Source of the DNA: CAYUPI01 sp964446585
GTDB taxonomy: Bacteria > Verrucomicrobiota > Verrucomicrobiia > Limisphaerales > UBA8199
Assembly (NCBI GenBank): GCA_964446585.1
Contig: CAYUPI010000041.1
Span: forward strand, 1-53,516
Direction of reading: 5' to 3'
Length of the DNA stretch: 53,516 bases
The notes below the pieces were generated by a model that was not told where the DNA came from, did no database searches, and was given only the letters and a program-made list of their open reading frames with translations. The translations under genes were made by a program, and so were the position numbers. Positions 8,890 through 16,710 of this stretch are shown here, piece after piece (the stretch's first letter is position 1; each line of letters opens with the position of its first letter).

Positions 8890-9189
8890 TCAAGCCTTAG
8901 CCCCGGGAGAAGATTGTGGTACGGTCTGAGGTTGCTTGGGGTCGGAGCCTTCGGTCGTGCCCGAGGGCAATCGCATTTGCGTCGGTGCCGGGGGCGGGGG
9001 GGTCTCTTCCATCGCGCGGGAAAACTCATCGTTCACATCGCGGGTGGCTTTCTTAAACTCTTTAATGCCCTGGCCAAGGCCCTTGGCCAACTCCGGCAGC
9101 TTCTTCGCGCCAAACAAAATCAGGATCAACGCGAGAATCAAAATGATCTCGCCGCCACCCAAATTGAACAGGCCAAACATTGTGTTCAT
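8890..9189 (-). CDS. tatA: Twin-arginine translocase pore subunit TatA/TatB
   Basis: 99 residues. A short N-terminal helix, LGGGEIILILALILILFG, is followed by the family hinge AKKLPELAKGLGQGIKEFKKA, an amphipathic helix, and a Pro-rich, disordered tail (PPPPAPT). The conserved FG-x-KKLPEL is intact. Two ATGs fit the N terminus, at 9189 and 9180; I used the first. Only one TatA/B-type gene lies here, so it may serve as a bifunctional TatA, as in minimal TatAC systems, or a tatB may lie elsewhere. Precedes tatC. Confidence 0.93.
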   Translation of the reverse strand: MNTMFGLFNLGGGEIILILALILILFGAKKLPELAKGLGQGIKEFKKATRDVNDEFSRAMEETPPPPAPTQMRLPSGTTEGSDPKQPQTVPQSSPGAKA

Positions 9190-9331
9190 ACTAGAGAAAA
9201 CCATGCACAAAGCAAGCTAAGCCGGGCTGGAACAATAGTAAAGCATCAAAAGGTGGCTGAATGTAAGGGGCTCTGTCATGCAGGTCCAGCGGCTCTTGCT
9301 CGGGCGTCGAAACACCGCTTTAATAGAGTCG

Positions 9332-10108
9332 ATGCTGGCCAAACGAGTCATACCCTGCCTGGACGTGCACGACGGCCGGGTGACACGAGGCGTTCAGTTC
9401 GGCAAAGCCGAGGCAGGCGAGCTACGCAACGTCGGCGATCCTGTCGATCTGGCCATCCGCTACAACGAGCAAGGCGCCGATGAAATGGTCTTCTTCGACA
9501 TCACCGCCAGCGCGCATGGACGGGCCACGATGGTCAGCGTGATCGAGCGGGCGGCGGATGAGTGTTTTATGCCTTTGACCGTTGGCGGCGGCCTGCGCTC
9601 GGTCGAGGACATCTACACCATGTTACGCGCCGGCGCCGACAAGATCAGCATTAACTCGTCCGCCCTGGGCAACCCGGAACTGATCAGCGCCGGGGCGGAA
9701 AAGTTCGGAAGCCAGTGCATCGTGGTTTCGATTGATGCGAAGAAGGTAGCTCCAGAGCGGTGGGAGGTTTTTTCGCACGGCGGCCGCAAAGCCACCGGGC
9801 GGGAAGCAGTCGCGTGGGCAAAGCAGGCCGTGAAGCTGGGCGCGGGCGAGATCGTGCTCAACAGCATCGACGCCGACGGGACGCGGGCGGGCTTCGATCT
9901 GACGATTACCCGGCGAATCAGCGAATCGGTAAGCGTGCCGGTGGTTGCCAGCGGCGGCGCGGGCAGCCTGGAACACATGGCGGAAGTCCTGCTCGAAGGG
10001 AAAGCGGACGCGGTCCTGGCCGCGAGCATTTTCCATTTCGGTGAATTCACGGTGGGGGATGTAAAGAGGTTTTTGGCGAGAAAAGGGATCCCGGTCCGGA
10101 TGGTGTGA
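9332..10108 (+). CDS. hisF: Imidazole glycerol phosphate synthase, cyclase subunit
   Basis: Makes imidazole glycerol phosphate and AICAR from PRFAR and ammonia delivered by HisH. 258 residues, normal length. Begins MLAKRVIPCLDVHDGRVTRG with catalytic Asp11; Asp135 in VVSIDAKK is the second. Phosphate-binding loops are TVGGGLRSVED and VVASGGAGSLEH. An in-frame extension to 9278 exists but precedes the family start, so the ATG at 9332 is preferred. hisI lies 1.2 kb downstream, separated by an unrelated two-gene insertion; hisH and hisA are not here. Confidence 0.96.
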   Translation: MLAKRVIPCLDVHDGRVTRGVQFGKAEAGELRNVGDPVDLAIRYNEQGADEMVFFDITASAHGRATMVSVIERAADECFMPLTVGGGLRSVEDIYTMLRAGADKISINSSALGNPELISAGAEKFGSQCIVVSIDAKKVAPERWEVFSHGGRKATGREAVAWAKQAVKLGAGEIVLNSIDADGTRAGFDLTITRRISESVSVPVVASGGAGSLEHMAEVLLEGKADAVLAASIFHFGEFTVGDVKRFLARKGIPVRMV

Positions 10109-10398
10109 TTGGCTTTTTGCTCGCGCATCTGCGCCGCCGCTGCGGCGCGAAGGAGTGGGGATGGCCCCGTCCCCCCGCCTCGTCTGCTGCGTCGAAATCT
10201 GAACGTGCAGGAATTCTCTGGCCAACTTGGAGGGGTAATGCTCCGTAAGTTGAATCACGAGCGGTGCGCCGGCTTCGGTCGGCTCTTCAATGTGTTAAAA
10301 AAAAGCACCTCGGGCGAAAGAACGCACCCTGCAGCCATGGCGCCAGGGAACGCAGGCCGGGTTGCCAATCATGGACTGATTTGATAAGGTTTTTCTGG

Positions 10399-10605
10399 AT
10401 GAGGCGTTCAGCAATGGCATCGAGCAAGTCTGCGATTCGGTGGGGTCAGAAACTCGCCGCCGAGGTCTCTGCCGTTATCGCCCGCCACCCTGAGGCCGAT
10501 CCTGAAGACGTTCGTCTGACCTTGATTTGCTTGCAATCGCCGCCGCTGGAGCGGCTCAACCGGAGCTTGCGCCGTGGCCAAGGCTTTGCCGCTTTCCGGC
10601 GCTGA
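10399..10605 (+). CDS. Small protein paired with a nucleotidyltransferase
   Basis: A 68-residue ORF from the ATG at 10399 (a second ATG at 10414 gives 63 residues). Core: RWGQKLAAEVSAVIARHP then ADPEDVRLTLICLQSPPLER and LNRSLRRGQG. It is helical, basic and without membrane segments. Its end overlaps the start of the nucleotidyltransferase gene by 32 bases in another frame, which implies translational coupling and a shared role. I have a vague memory of similar small proteins with a DPE.VR.TL.LL..PP.ERL pattern upstream of such nucleotidyltransferases, but cannot name a family. An antitoxin role is only a guess. Confidence 0.55.
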   Translation: MRRSAMASSKSAIRWGQKLAAEVSAVIARHPEADPEDVRLTLICLQSPPLERLNRSLRRGQGFAAFRR

Positions 10606-11071
10606 GCTGCGACTGCTGGAGTCGCTGCTCCGCCACGGGGTGCGCTTCATGGTAGTGGGTCTTTCTGCGGCGGCGCTGCATGGGGCGCCGGTCGTTACCG
10701 AAGACGTCGATTTGTGGTTCGACGACTTGAGTGACCCGAAACTCGCGCGAGCCTTGGCGCGTGTAGGCGCTGCTTATGTGCCTCCGCTTGGGCTCAATCC
10801 CCCAATGCTTGCGGGAGCTGGCAGCGAGCCTTTCGACGTCGTGCTCCGCATGGATGGGTTGGACACTTTTGCCGAGGAATGGAAGCGTGCATTGGGTGTC
10901 AAGCTTGGAACGCTGCGCCTCAGGGTGCTGGCCCTGGAGCGGATTCTGGCCAGCAAACGGGCAGCCGGCCGACCAAAGGACGAGCGCGTCATCCCGGTTT
11001 TGGAGAACGCTTTGCGAACGCTCCAAACCAGGAGGGCCGCCCGGCCGAAAAAGCGGCGAGCCAAAGAGTAG
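10574..11071 (+). CDS. Nucleotidyltransferase (AbiEii/MNT-like fold)
   Basis: 165 residues of the Pol-beta-like nucleotidyltransferase superfamily. The motif VVGLSAAALHGAPVVTEDVD (28-46) contains the G-[GS] turn, in the GLS form, and the acidic pair Asp44/Asp46 of the D-x-D metal site. A third element, EERILASKRAAGRPKDER-like (written LERILASKRAAGRPKD here), is shared with the AbiEii/AbiGii toxin and MNT groups, whose members attach NMP to proteins or tRNA. It is linked by overlap to the small ORF upstream, so a toxin-antitoxin-like pair is possible. The tail is Arg/Lys-rich. Confidence 0.75.
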   Translation: MAKALPLSGAELRLLESLLRHGVRFMVVGLSAAALHGAPVVTEDVDLWFDDLSDPKLARALARVGAAYVPPLGLNPPMLAGAGSEPFDVVLRMDGLDTFAEEWKRALGVKLGTLRLRVLALERILASKRAAGRPKDERVIPVLENALRTLQTRRAARPKKRRAKE

Positions 11072-11268
11072 TCGGGTGACACTCTTCTGTGGAAAAGCAT
11101 CCGCCGGGTTTGATTGCTTTCCCCTTGCTGCTAGGATTAGCTTGCTACAAGAGAAATGAAGAACATGGTCCGGGAGTTCCAGAGTCGTGGAGTCGCTGCG
11201 TGTTGTATTTCAACACTCCGACACTCCCCTGCCCCATCACTCCAAGCCGATCGTTTCGTTCCGCAACG

Positions 11269-11658
11269 ATGACCTTTTACGACAAACTGAAGTTCGATGC
11301 CAACGGCCTGATCCCCGCAATTATTCAGGACTGTGCTTCCGGCCGTGTCCTGATGATGGCCTGGATGAACCGGGCCTCGCTCGAGAAAACGATGGCCACG
11401 GGCAAAACGCACTTCTGGAGCCGCTCCCGCCAGAGCTTCTGGATGAAAGGCGAATCGAGCGGCCACACGCAGACCGTGAAAGACATCGCTTTTGATTGCG
11501 ACGGCGACACGTTGCTGATCCAGGTCGAGCAGATCGGCGCCGCTTGCCATGAAGGGTATCGCTCGTGCTTTTTCCGCTCGGCCGAGGGGAACGGTGCCGG
11601 CATTAAGGTCACCGAGGCGCAGCTCGAAACGCCGGAACGAATTTACGGAAAAAAATAA
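11269..11658 (+). CDS. hisI: Phosphoribosyl-AMP cyclohydrolase
   Basis: Opens the purine ring of PR-AMP in histidine biosynthesis. 129 residues, single-domain form without the HisE pyrophosphohydrolase. Metal and substrate motifs are intact: MMAWMNRASLEKTMATGKTH, FWSRSRQSFWMKGESSGH, then FDCDGDTLLIQVEQIGAACH and GYRSCFFR, giving the three cysteines of the zinc site. The open frame goes upstream to 11089, but the family start is at 11269. Its TAA shares bases with the ATG of the next gene (TAATG), a sign of coupled translation. Confidence 0.95.
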   Translation: MTFYDKLKFDANGLIPAIIQDCASGRVLMMAWMNRASLEKTMATGKTHFWSRSRQSFWMKGESSGHTQTVKDIAFDCDGDTLLIQVEQIGAACHEGYRSCFFRSAEGNGAGIKVTEAQLETPERIYGKK

Positions 11659-12299
11659 TGGACGATTTCCTCTCATTCCCCAGCCGGAACTACTTCCTGA
11701 TGCTGTTGTTACTGCTGGTTTCCCGCGGCATGGATGTCTTGAGCACCTGGGTGGCTACACCGAATCTCGTGCTGGAAGGCAACCCGATCGCGAAATCACT
11801 CGGGTGGCGCTGGGGCCTGCCCGTCAACCTGGGCATTTGCCTGCTGCTCGCCTTTTGGCCGCTGCCCGCCATCGTCATCAGCACCACCAGCGTGCTGGTG
11901 GCGGCGCGCAACTTTCAATCCGCCTGGCTGATGCGCTCACTGGGTGAACAGGCCTATCGCGATTGGCACATCGAACGCATTCAGGAAACACGAATCACCC
12001 TCTTCGTTTTCTGTTTGGCCGGAAACACGGTTCTGACAGCGGGCGTTGGCGTGGCGGTAATTTATTTCAGCAGCGCGGCCTGGGGAGCGGAAACGCCATT
12101 GGTCCCTTTTGCCATCGGGTTGGGCATTATCGGTTACGCCGGCGCAGTGGCATTCTTCACCCTTCTGGCCATCTGGCGGATGCGCCGCTCCACGCTTCGA
12201 AAAGCGCGACTGAAACAGCAAAGCCTGCCTCGCGACGAGACCAAGTCTGGAGGCAACGGGGAGTTGGCCAACTGGGGAGCACAGCTCGAAGGCAAATGA
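11658..12299 (+). CDS. Membrane protein of unknown function
   Basis: 213 residues with about four membrane helices: NYFLMLLLLLVSRGMDVLST, a segment around 50-80 (LGICLLLAFWPLPAIVIST), one at ~120-140 (LFVFCLAGNTVLTAGVGVAV) and one at ~150-170. The motif SRGMDVLSTWVATPNL..EGNPIAK resembles small membrane proteins annotated as DUF5658-like, but I am not sure. It is coupled to hisI through TAATG and followed by the direct-repeat stretch before trpE. The tail (~180-213) is polar. Confidence 0.7.
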   Translation: MDDFLSFPSRNYFLMLLLLLVSRGMDVLSTWVATPNLVLEGNPIAKSLGWRWGLPVNLGICLLLAFWPLPAIVISTTSVLVAARNFQSAWLMRSLGEQAYRDWHIERIQETRITLFVFCLAGNTVLTAGVGVAVIYFSSAAWGAETPLVPFAIGLGIIGYAGAVAFFTLLAIWRMRRSTLRKARLKQQSLPRDETKSGGNGELANWGAQLEGK

Positions 12300-12441
12300 A
12301 AGCTCCAAGCTCCACCCCCCAAGCTCCAGAGAAGCTCCAATCCTCAAACCTCAAGGGAGCGTGCGCGCGAGGCATGCACCTTGGACATTGGAACTTGGTG
12401 TTTCCTTGGAGCTTGGTGCTTGGTGTTTGGAGCTTTGCTTA
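12300..12441. repeat. Low-complexity repeat of AGCTCCA / TTGGAGCTT units
   Basis: On the plus strand AAGCTCCA recurs several times at 12301-12340. After a 40-base gap come inverted units TTGGAACTTGGTG, TTGGAGCTTGGTG and TTGGTGTTTGGAGCTTTG at 12381-12437. The two halves are near-complementary, so a long hairpin can form directly upstream of the trpE start. The Trp codons in one frame are a by-product of the TTGG units. Confidence 0.7.
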
Positions 12442-13971
12442 ATGTATTCTCCCACGCTGGACGAATTCCTGAAGCTCGCCTCGCAGGGCAACCTGATCCC
12501 TGTCTCCCGCCGCTTGCTGGCCGACATCGAAACCCCGCTCTCCGCCTATCGCAAAATTCGAGGGCCGGGCGAATCGTTTCTCTTTGAATCCGTCGAAGGC
12601 GGCGAACATCTCGGGCGATATTCGTTCGTGGGCTGTAATCCGCGGGCCGTGATTCGCCAGGATGCCAACCAGGTCCGGGTGCTCGACGGGGGGAAGGTGA
12701 TTGAAACTTTCAACATTGACCCAAAGGGCCGGTCGGACGGAACCATTCGTGACGGCCTGGCAGTGGTCGAGCGCGTGATGAAAAAATATCGGCCGGTGCC
12801 GGTCGCTGGCCTGCCGCGGTTCACGGGAGGCGCCGTCGGGTTCATTGGCTACGAATTCATTCATGACGTGGAGCCGGTCGTGCCGCGGCCGCCGCGCGAC
12901 GACTTGCAGACCCCTGTGATGTACTTTCTCATCGCAGATCAATTGCTGATTTTCGATCGCGTTGCGCAAACCTTGACTGTCCTAGTCAATGCCGTGCTCG
13001 ATGATGCCGCCAGCCCGGAAGAGGCTTACGAAAACGCCACCGGAGAAATCGACCGGCTCATTTCCTTGCTCGAACAACCGGCCGAACACCATCCGGCGAC
13101 CGTTCCCGCCCAGGTCCCTGCGGTCCCGTTTGACTCGAACGTACAGCCTGAGAGGTTTCTTGCGAATGTTTTGAAAGCAAAGGAATACATCACCGCCGGC
13201 GACATCATCCAGGTGGTCGGCTCGCAGCGATTCTCGACTCCGGTCAAAACCTCGCCGCTGGACATCTACCGGGCCGCACGCTCAATTAATCCTTCTCCCT
13301 ACATGTTTCTCCTGGAGTTAGCCGGCTTTGCGCTCGTGGGCGCTTCGCCGGAGATTCACGTCCGCTGCGAAGGACGCCGGGTCGAAATCCGGCCCATCGC
13401 CGGCACCCGTCCCCGTGGAACGGACCCGGCCGAGGACACCGCGCTCGAACAGGAGCTTCTCGCCGACCCCAAGGAACGCGCCGAACACGTCATGCTCGTG
13501 GACCTGGCCCGCAACGATCTGGGCCGCGTTTGCGATTTCGGCACCGTGCACGTCAAAGACCTGATGATCATCGAGCGTTACAGCCACGTCATGCATATCG
13601 TCTCCCAGGTCGAGGGCCGGCTCTCCGCCGGCAAGACTCCCTATGATCTGATGCGCGCCACCTTCCCCGCCGGCACCCTCAGCGGCGCCCCGAAAATCCG
13701 CGCCATGCAGATTATCTCCGAACTCGAGCAGACAGCCCGTGGTCCCTACGGCGGGTGCGTCGGTTACTTCTCTTTCAACGGCAATCTCGATTGCTGCATC
13801 ACCATCCGCACTGCCTTGCTAAAAGACGCCAAGGCCTACGTGCAAGCCGGCGGCGGCTGGGTCAATGATTCCATCCCTGAAAACGAATATCAGGAGACGG
13901 TCAACAAAGCCAAAGCCATGCTCGCCGCCGTCGCCCTGGCCGAGAGTTTTACCGTAAACTCTCACGATTGA
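12442..13971 (+). CDS. trpE: Anthranilate synthase component I
   Basis: Chorismate to anthranilate, first step of tryptophan synthesis. 509 residues. N-terminal regulatory domain: FLFESVEGGEHLGRYSFVG is where the tryptophan feedback site (LLES in E. coli) lies, here FxFES. The C-terminal chorismate-binding core has RPIAGTRPRGTDPAEDTALE, ERAEHVMLVDLARNDLGRV and FPAGTLSGAPKIRAMQIISE. TrpE is favoured over PabB by the RPIAGTRPRG and PAGTLSGAPK forms and by length. No trpG follows. The start at 12442 follows the repeat stretch; an upstream in-frame extension is repeat-derived. Confidence 0.94.
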   Translation: MYSPTLDEFLKLASQGNLIPVSRRLLADIETPLSAYRKIRGPGESFLFESVEGGEHLGRYSFVGCNPRAVIRQDANQVRVLDGGKVIETFNIDPKGRSDGTIRDGLAVVERVMKKYRPVPVAGLPRFTGGAVGFIGYEFIHDVEPVVPRPPRDDLQTPVMYFLIADQLLIFDRVAQTLTVLVNAVLDDAASPEEAYENATGEIDRLISLLEQPAEHHPATVPAQVPAVPFDSNVQPERFLANVLKAKEYITAGDIIQVVGSQRFSTPVKTSPLDIYRAARSINPSPYMFLLELAGFALVGASPEIHVRCEGRRVEIRPIAGTRPRGTDPAEDTALEQELLADPKERAEHVMLVDLARNDLGRVCDFGTVHVKDLMIIERYSHVMHIVSQVEGRLSAGKTPYDLMRATFPAGTLSGAPKIRAMQIISELEQTARGPYGGCVGYFSFNGNLDCCITIRTALLKDAKAYVQAGGGWVNDSIPENEYQETVNKAKAMLAAVALAESFTVNSHD

Positions 13972-14100
13972 AGCCATGAGACTGATCAAATTGAACACTT
14001 CACCAAAGATCCCTCGGCTGCCGGGTGTGCGGCTCTCGGTTCGACCGCCGCGCTTTGCACACTTTATAGCCGACACGCACCCGGTGAAAACTGGCTGATC

Positions 14101-14550
14101 GTGAGTCGGAGCGCAACATGTGTAACGTTCGTCGTCTTGCTCACGGTCGCTTCGGCGCTCGCTTCGGAAGCAGGCCCTAACTCGAATCCCGATCCTGACT
14201 ACGCAGCCATCGATTCACGGGTCGCCGAACAAGTGGCGAAACTTCGCATCTCCGGGCTCGCGCTCGGCATCGTGAAGGGCGACAAGATCGCCCACCTCCA
14301 CGCCTTTGGGGTCGCCGCTCCGTCCGGCCGTCCGATGACCATTCAAACGCCGATGATCATCGGCTCGCTCAGCAAGTCCTTTACCGCGCTTGCGATCATG
14401 CAGCTCGTCGATTCTGGAAAGTTCGATCTCGATGCCCCGGTCCGGCGCTACTTGCCTTGGTTCGAGGTGGCGGTTGTCCGCGCGATTCTCTACGTTCGAG
14501 CAGCCCGCTACTGCTTTGGCCACGGGCCCGAAAAGGTCGAATACACCTAG
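14101..14550 (+). pseudogene. Truncated serine hydrolase (class C beta-lactamase family)
   Basis: Opens with a GTG and a Sec signal peptide (CVTFVVLLTVASALASEAG), then the family N terminus with the catalytic S-x-x-K as SLSKS (around residue 86) in MIIGSLSKSFTALAIMQLVD and DLDAPVRRYLPWFEV. Family members then continue with the TVRHLLNHTSG region and ~250 more residues including the Y-x-N and H-x-G motifs. Here the sequence changes after WFEVA to unrelated residues and stops at 149. I see no continuation in any frame downstream, so the rest was deleted or replaced. Probably not functional. Confidence 0.7.
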
Positions 14551-14798
14551 CTGCGTTGCCGGGAGCCGAGTCCGGCGCCAGAGCCAGGTTCCCCAGCGCC
14601 CGCCCCGCATAAACAGCAGGCCGCCGAATCGCATGTCAGGTGAACAATTTCACAGCTAACCCCTAAAACGAAACCTCTCTACGAGCATCCCGAGTCCCTT
14701 TATCACCCCCGGAACTATAGGGAAACCGTTAACGGGTAAGTCTTTGGTGTCCTGGCAATGACAACCCGATTATTTCCCAATTTGTTCGATTGGCGATT

Positions 14799-15290
14799 TT
14801 AGGATTTTGTGTGTCGATTGTCTGCGGCTTTAAGAAGCTCTTCCAATTCTCGGATACGCTTCTCTTTTTCTTTCAGAAGAGCGTCCTTTTGTCGGAACGA
14901 AGCGTAGATACCAATCTTCATCTTCAAGATTTCAGGATCAAAAGGTTTCGTAAAATAATCAATAGCACCGACCTCATATCCTTTTCTGACGTGAGGATCT
15001 TCGTTAAAAATAGCTGTAATAAAGACCATTGGTGTCTTCTGAAAGCGCTCCATCTTCTTGATATGGCGGGCCGTCTCGTAGCCATCCATTTCCGGCATTT
15101 GAATATCCAAGATAATCACGTCCACATCGTTTTTTTCGAGAAGACCCAAAGCTTCTTTTCCAGAATTGGCGGAAAGGACGTCATAGTCCGCCAGAACCGC
15201 ATTGAGCGCTATAAGGTTACTCGGTTTGTCATCGACGATTAATATCCTGGGCTTAGATGGGACATCGGGGTTTGAGGTTCTGTTATCCAT
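14799..15290 (-). CDS. Response regulator with receiver domain and C-terminal coiled coil
   Basis: 163 residues. Receiver domain: ILIVDDKPSNLIALNAVL with the acidic pair, VIILDIQMPEMDGYETARHI with the phospho-acceptor Asp, the Thr switch in MVFITAIFN, and the Lys in YFTKPFDPEILKMKI. The last ~40 residues (RQKDALLKEKEKRIRELEEL) form a coiled coil and there is no DNA-binding output, so it likely acts by protein contact. Codon use is much more AT-rich than in neighbours, which suggests transfer. The ATG at 15290 is preferred; a TTG at 15311 is in frame. GAAGGA about 12 bases upstream may serve as the ribosome site. No cognate kinase is near. Confidence 0.9.
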   Translation of the reverse strand: MDNRTSNPDVPSKPRILIVDDKPSNLIALNAVLADYDVLSANSGKEALGLLEKNDVDVIILDIQMPEMDGYETARHIKKMERFQKTPMVFITAIFNEDPHVRKGYEVGAIDYFTKPFDPEILKMKIGIYASFRQKDALLKEKEKRIRELEELLKAADNRHTKS

Positions 15291-15323
15291 ATATTTATTA
15301 TAATCCTTCAACGACCGATTCTT

Positions 15324-15452
15324 TCACGGTCGGTGCAGGGGCAGGCGGTGCGGATGGTTTTGCGAGGCCGATTTCGTTTGATTCTGCGCATCACAGGCAG
15401 TAAACGCTGCGGAAACTGCGCAAGCAGCAACAAGGGTGCGGATCGTTTTCAT
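15324..15452 (-). CDS. Tiny lipoprotein ORF, possibly frameshifted
   Basis: 42 codons from ATG at 15452. The start, MKTIRTLVAACAVSAAFTAC, is a good lipoprotein signal with lipobox FTAC and modified Cys20. After about residue 28 a +1 shift would read KPSAPPAPAPTVKESVVEGL and end at 15298, only 7 bases before the response-regulator start. The P/A-rich alternative tail looks more protein-like than the tail read in frame, so either this is an entericidin-sized lipoprotein or a slightly longer one with a frameshift. Very close to the response regulator, so perhaps co-transcribed. Confidence 0.45.
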   Translation of the reverse strand: MKTIRTLVAACAVSAAFTACDAQNQTKSASQNHPHRLPLHRP

Positions 15453-15485
15453 CTTCGTGTATGTTCGCCCGGTGCAGGTTCGCCG

Positions 15486-15703
15486 TCACGGCGCGCAACT
15501 TACCACGACCTCGTCGCTGAAGAAACCAATCTCGCCGTGGCTCAGGAAGCAGACGGCTTTGTATCCGCGCACCCTGCTCGCGAGTTGCTCTCGGAGTTCG
15601 GGTTTGCTTGCGCTGAGTCCTTCGTCCACAGGACACCCCAGGCCACTGCACCAACCGCCGCGCAACCGATCGTCACCAGTAATACTTGCCCTCTTCGCTT
15701 CAC
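15486..15703 (-). pseudogene. Degenerate small membrane-anchored protein
   Basis: From a GTG at 15703 one frame reads VKRRGQVLLVTIGCAAVGAV then AWGVLWTKDS, a good membrane anchor, but goes out of character and stops at 15542. In a second frame, from about the same place, the reading DEGLSASKPELREQLASRVR, GYKAVCFLSHGEIGFFSDE runs to a stop at 15486. Together they look like one protein of about 70 residues with a frameshift. I do not recognise it. It lies just upstream of the tiny lipoprotein. Confidence 0.35.
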
Positions 15704-15739
15704 GTCAGCATGACTCCACGCATCACAATAGCCCAACAC

Positions 15740-15963
15740 TCAAGACTAGAACACGGCAATTCCCCTTACGTTTCACCTTTTACGCTTCACCTTTTCAGCA
15801 TTCCAGCGTTTCAGCTTTCCCAATTTCACCTTTTTCCATGATCACACCCTCAACTCTCAACTCTGACCTCTCAACTCCGCACTCCGAATCCCACATTCTC
15901 CGCATCGCCCCTCCGAAAAGCATTGTTTCAACCACCCAAAAACATTAGTTTGAGGGCGCAGTC
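15740..15963. other. Low-complexity intergenic stretch before the thymidylate kinases
   Basis: Runs of related short words: TTTCACCTTTTACGCTTCAC, then TTTTCAGCATTCC and CAACTCTCAACTCTGACC, CTCAACTCCGCACTCC. It is pyrimidine-rich on the plus strand, with no convincing ORF. Similar word-repeat stretches occur before trpE and, in shorter form, near 7738-7770 and 32030-32065. Confidence 0.6.
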
Positions 15964-16710
15964 ATGAAAACCTTCGCCGAACTGAATTTCCCGGGCCGCC
16001 TCATCGCCGTTGAAGGGCTGGATGGCTCGGGCAAGTCCACCCAGATCTATTTGCTCAAACGCTGGCTCGAATTGCAGGGACTCAAAGTCTATTTCAGCGA
16101 ATGGAATTCTTCCGAGCTGGTCAAGTCCGCTACCAGCAAAGGCAAAAAACGCGAACTGCTGACTCCAACCACTTTCAGTCTGATTCACGCGACTGATTTC
16201 GCCGACCGCTACGAACGGCACCTGGCGCCGCTCCTCCGCGCCGGGTTTCTTGTCCTGTGCGACCGTTACATCTTCACTGCGTTCGCCCGCGACGTCGTGC
16301 GCGGCTGCCCTCCGGAATGGGTGCGCGGCATTTATGATTTTGCTCCCCTGCCCGATCTGACATTTTTCTTCAAGGCGGACCTCGAAGTCTCGCTGAGGCG
16401 CATCCTGGACGGCCGCCCCCAGTTGAAATACTTCGAGGCGGGCATGGATCTGCGCCTTTCGAACGACCCCTATGAAAGCTTCCGCATTTTCCAGGGCCGG
16501 ATTCTAGAGCAGTACCTGGCCATGAGCACCGAGTTTAATTTTCTGGTCATCGACGCCAATCGACTGGTCGAGACACAACAAGCCCTAATCCGGGAACTGG
16601 TGGCCCAACGCCTGGGCCTGGAGCAGTTCCGCCGTGCCGAACGTCCCCTACCGCCGGTCGCTGTCGCCGAGCCGCCAAAACGATTTAAACGCGAGGTGGC
16701 CGTCGAATGA
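15964..16710 (+). CDS. Thymidylate kinase-like protein, first of a tandem pair
   Basis: 248 residues of the P-loop dTMP kinase family, which phosphorylates dTMP to dTDP. P-loop GLDGSGKSTQ (18-27), then LCDRYIFTAFARD, the D-R-Y/F element that binds the nucleotide base and follows FLVLCDRY. Compared with E. coli Tmk (~210 aa) it carries a longer C terminus (GLEQFRRAERPLPPVAVAEP). Unusual features are the substitution of the usual RxPG loop after strand 2 by SEWNSSELVKSAT. So dTMP may not be the substrate. Its TGA overlaps the ATG of the next gene (ATGA), so the pair is translated together. Confidence 0.8.
   Translation: MKTFAELNFPGRLIAVEGLDGSGKSTQIYLLKRWLELQGLKVYFSEWNSSELVKSATSKGKKRELLTPTTFSLIHATDFADRYERHLAPLLRAGFLVLCDRYIFTAFARDVVRGCPPEWVRGIYDFAPLPDLTFFFKADLEVSLRRILDGRPQLKYFEAGMDLRLSNDPYESFRIFQGRILEQYLAMSTEFNFLVIDANRLVETQQALIRELVAQRLGLEQFRRAERPLPPVAVAEPPKRFKREVAVE

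Noticed and set aside
8186..8929. Open frame antisense to tatC
   Set aside because: tatC on the minus strand is clear and complete; this frame has no motif.
10109..10398. Short open frames and a GCGCCGCCGCTGCGGCGC hairpin after hisF
   Set aside because: The hairpin has no T run, so it is not a convincing terminator; the frames have no protein character.
12361..12587. Possible trp leader peptide (several Trp codons before trpE)
   Set aside because: The Trp codons come from TTGG units of a low-complexity repeat; no terminator or alternative hairpin with a T run is present, and one frame simply runs on into trpE.
14551..14798. Remaining half of the broken hydrolase
   Set aside because: No Y-x-N or H-x-G motif in any of the six frames.
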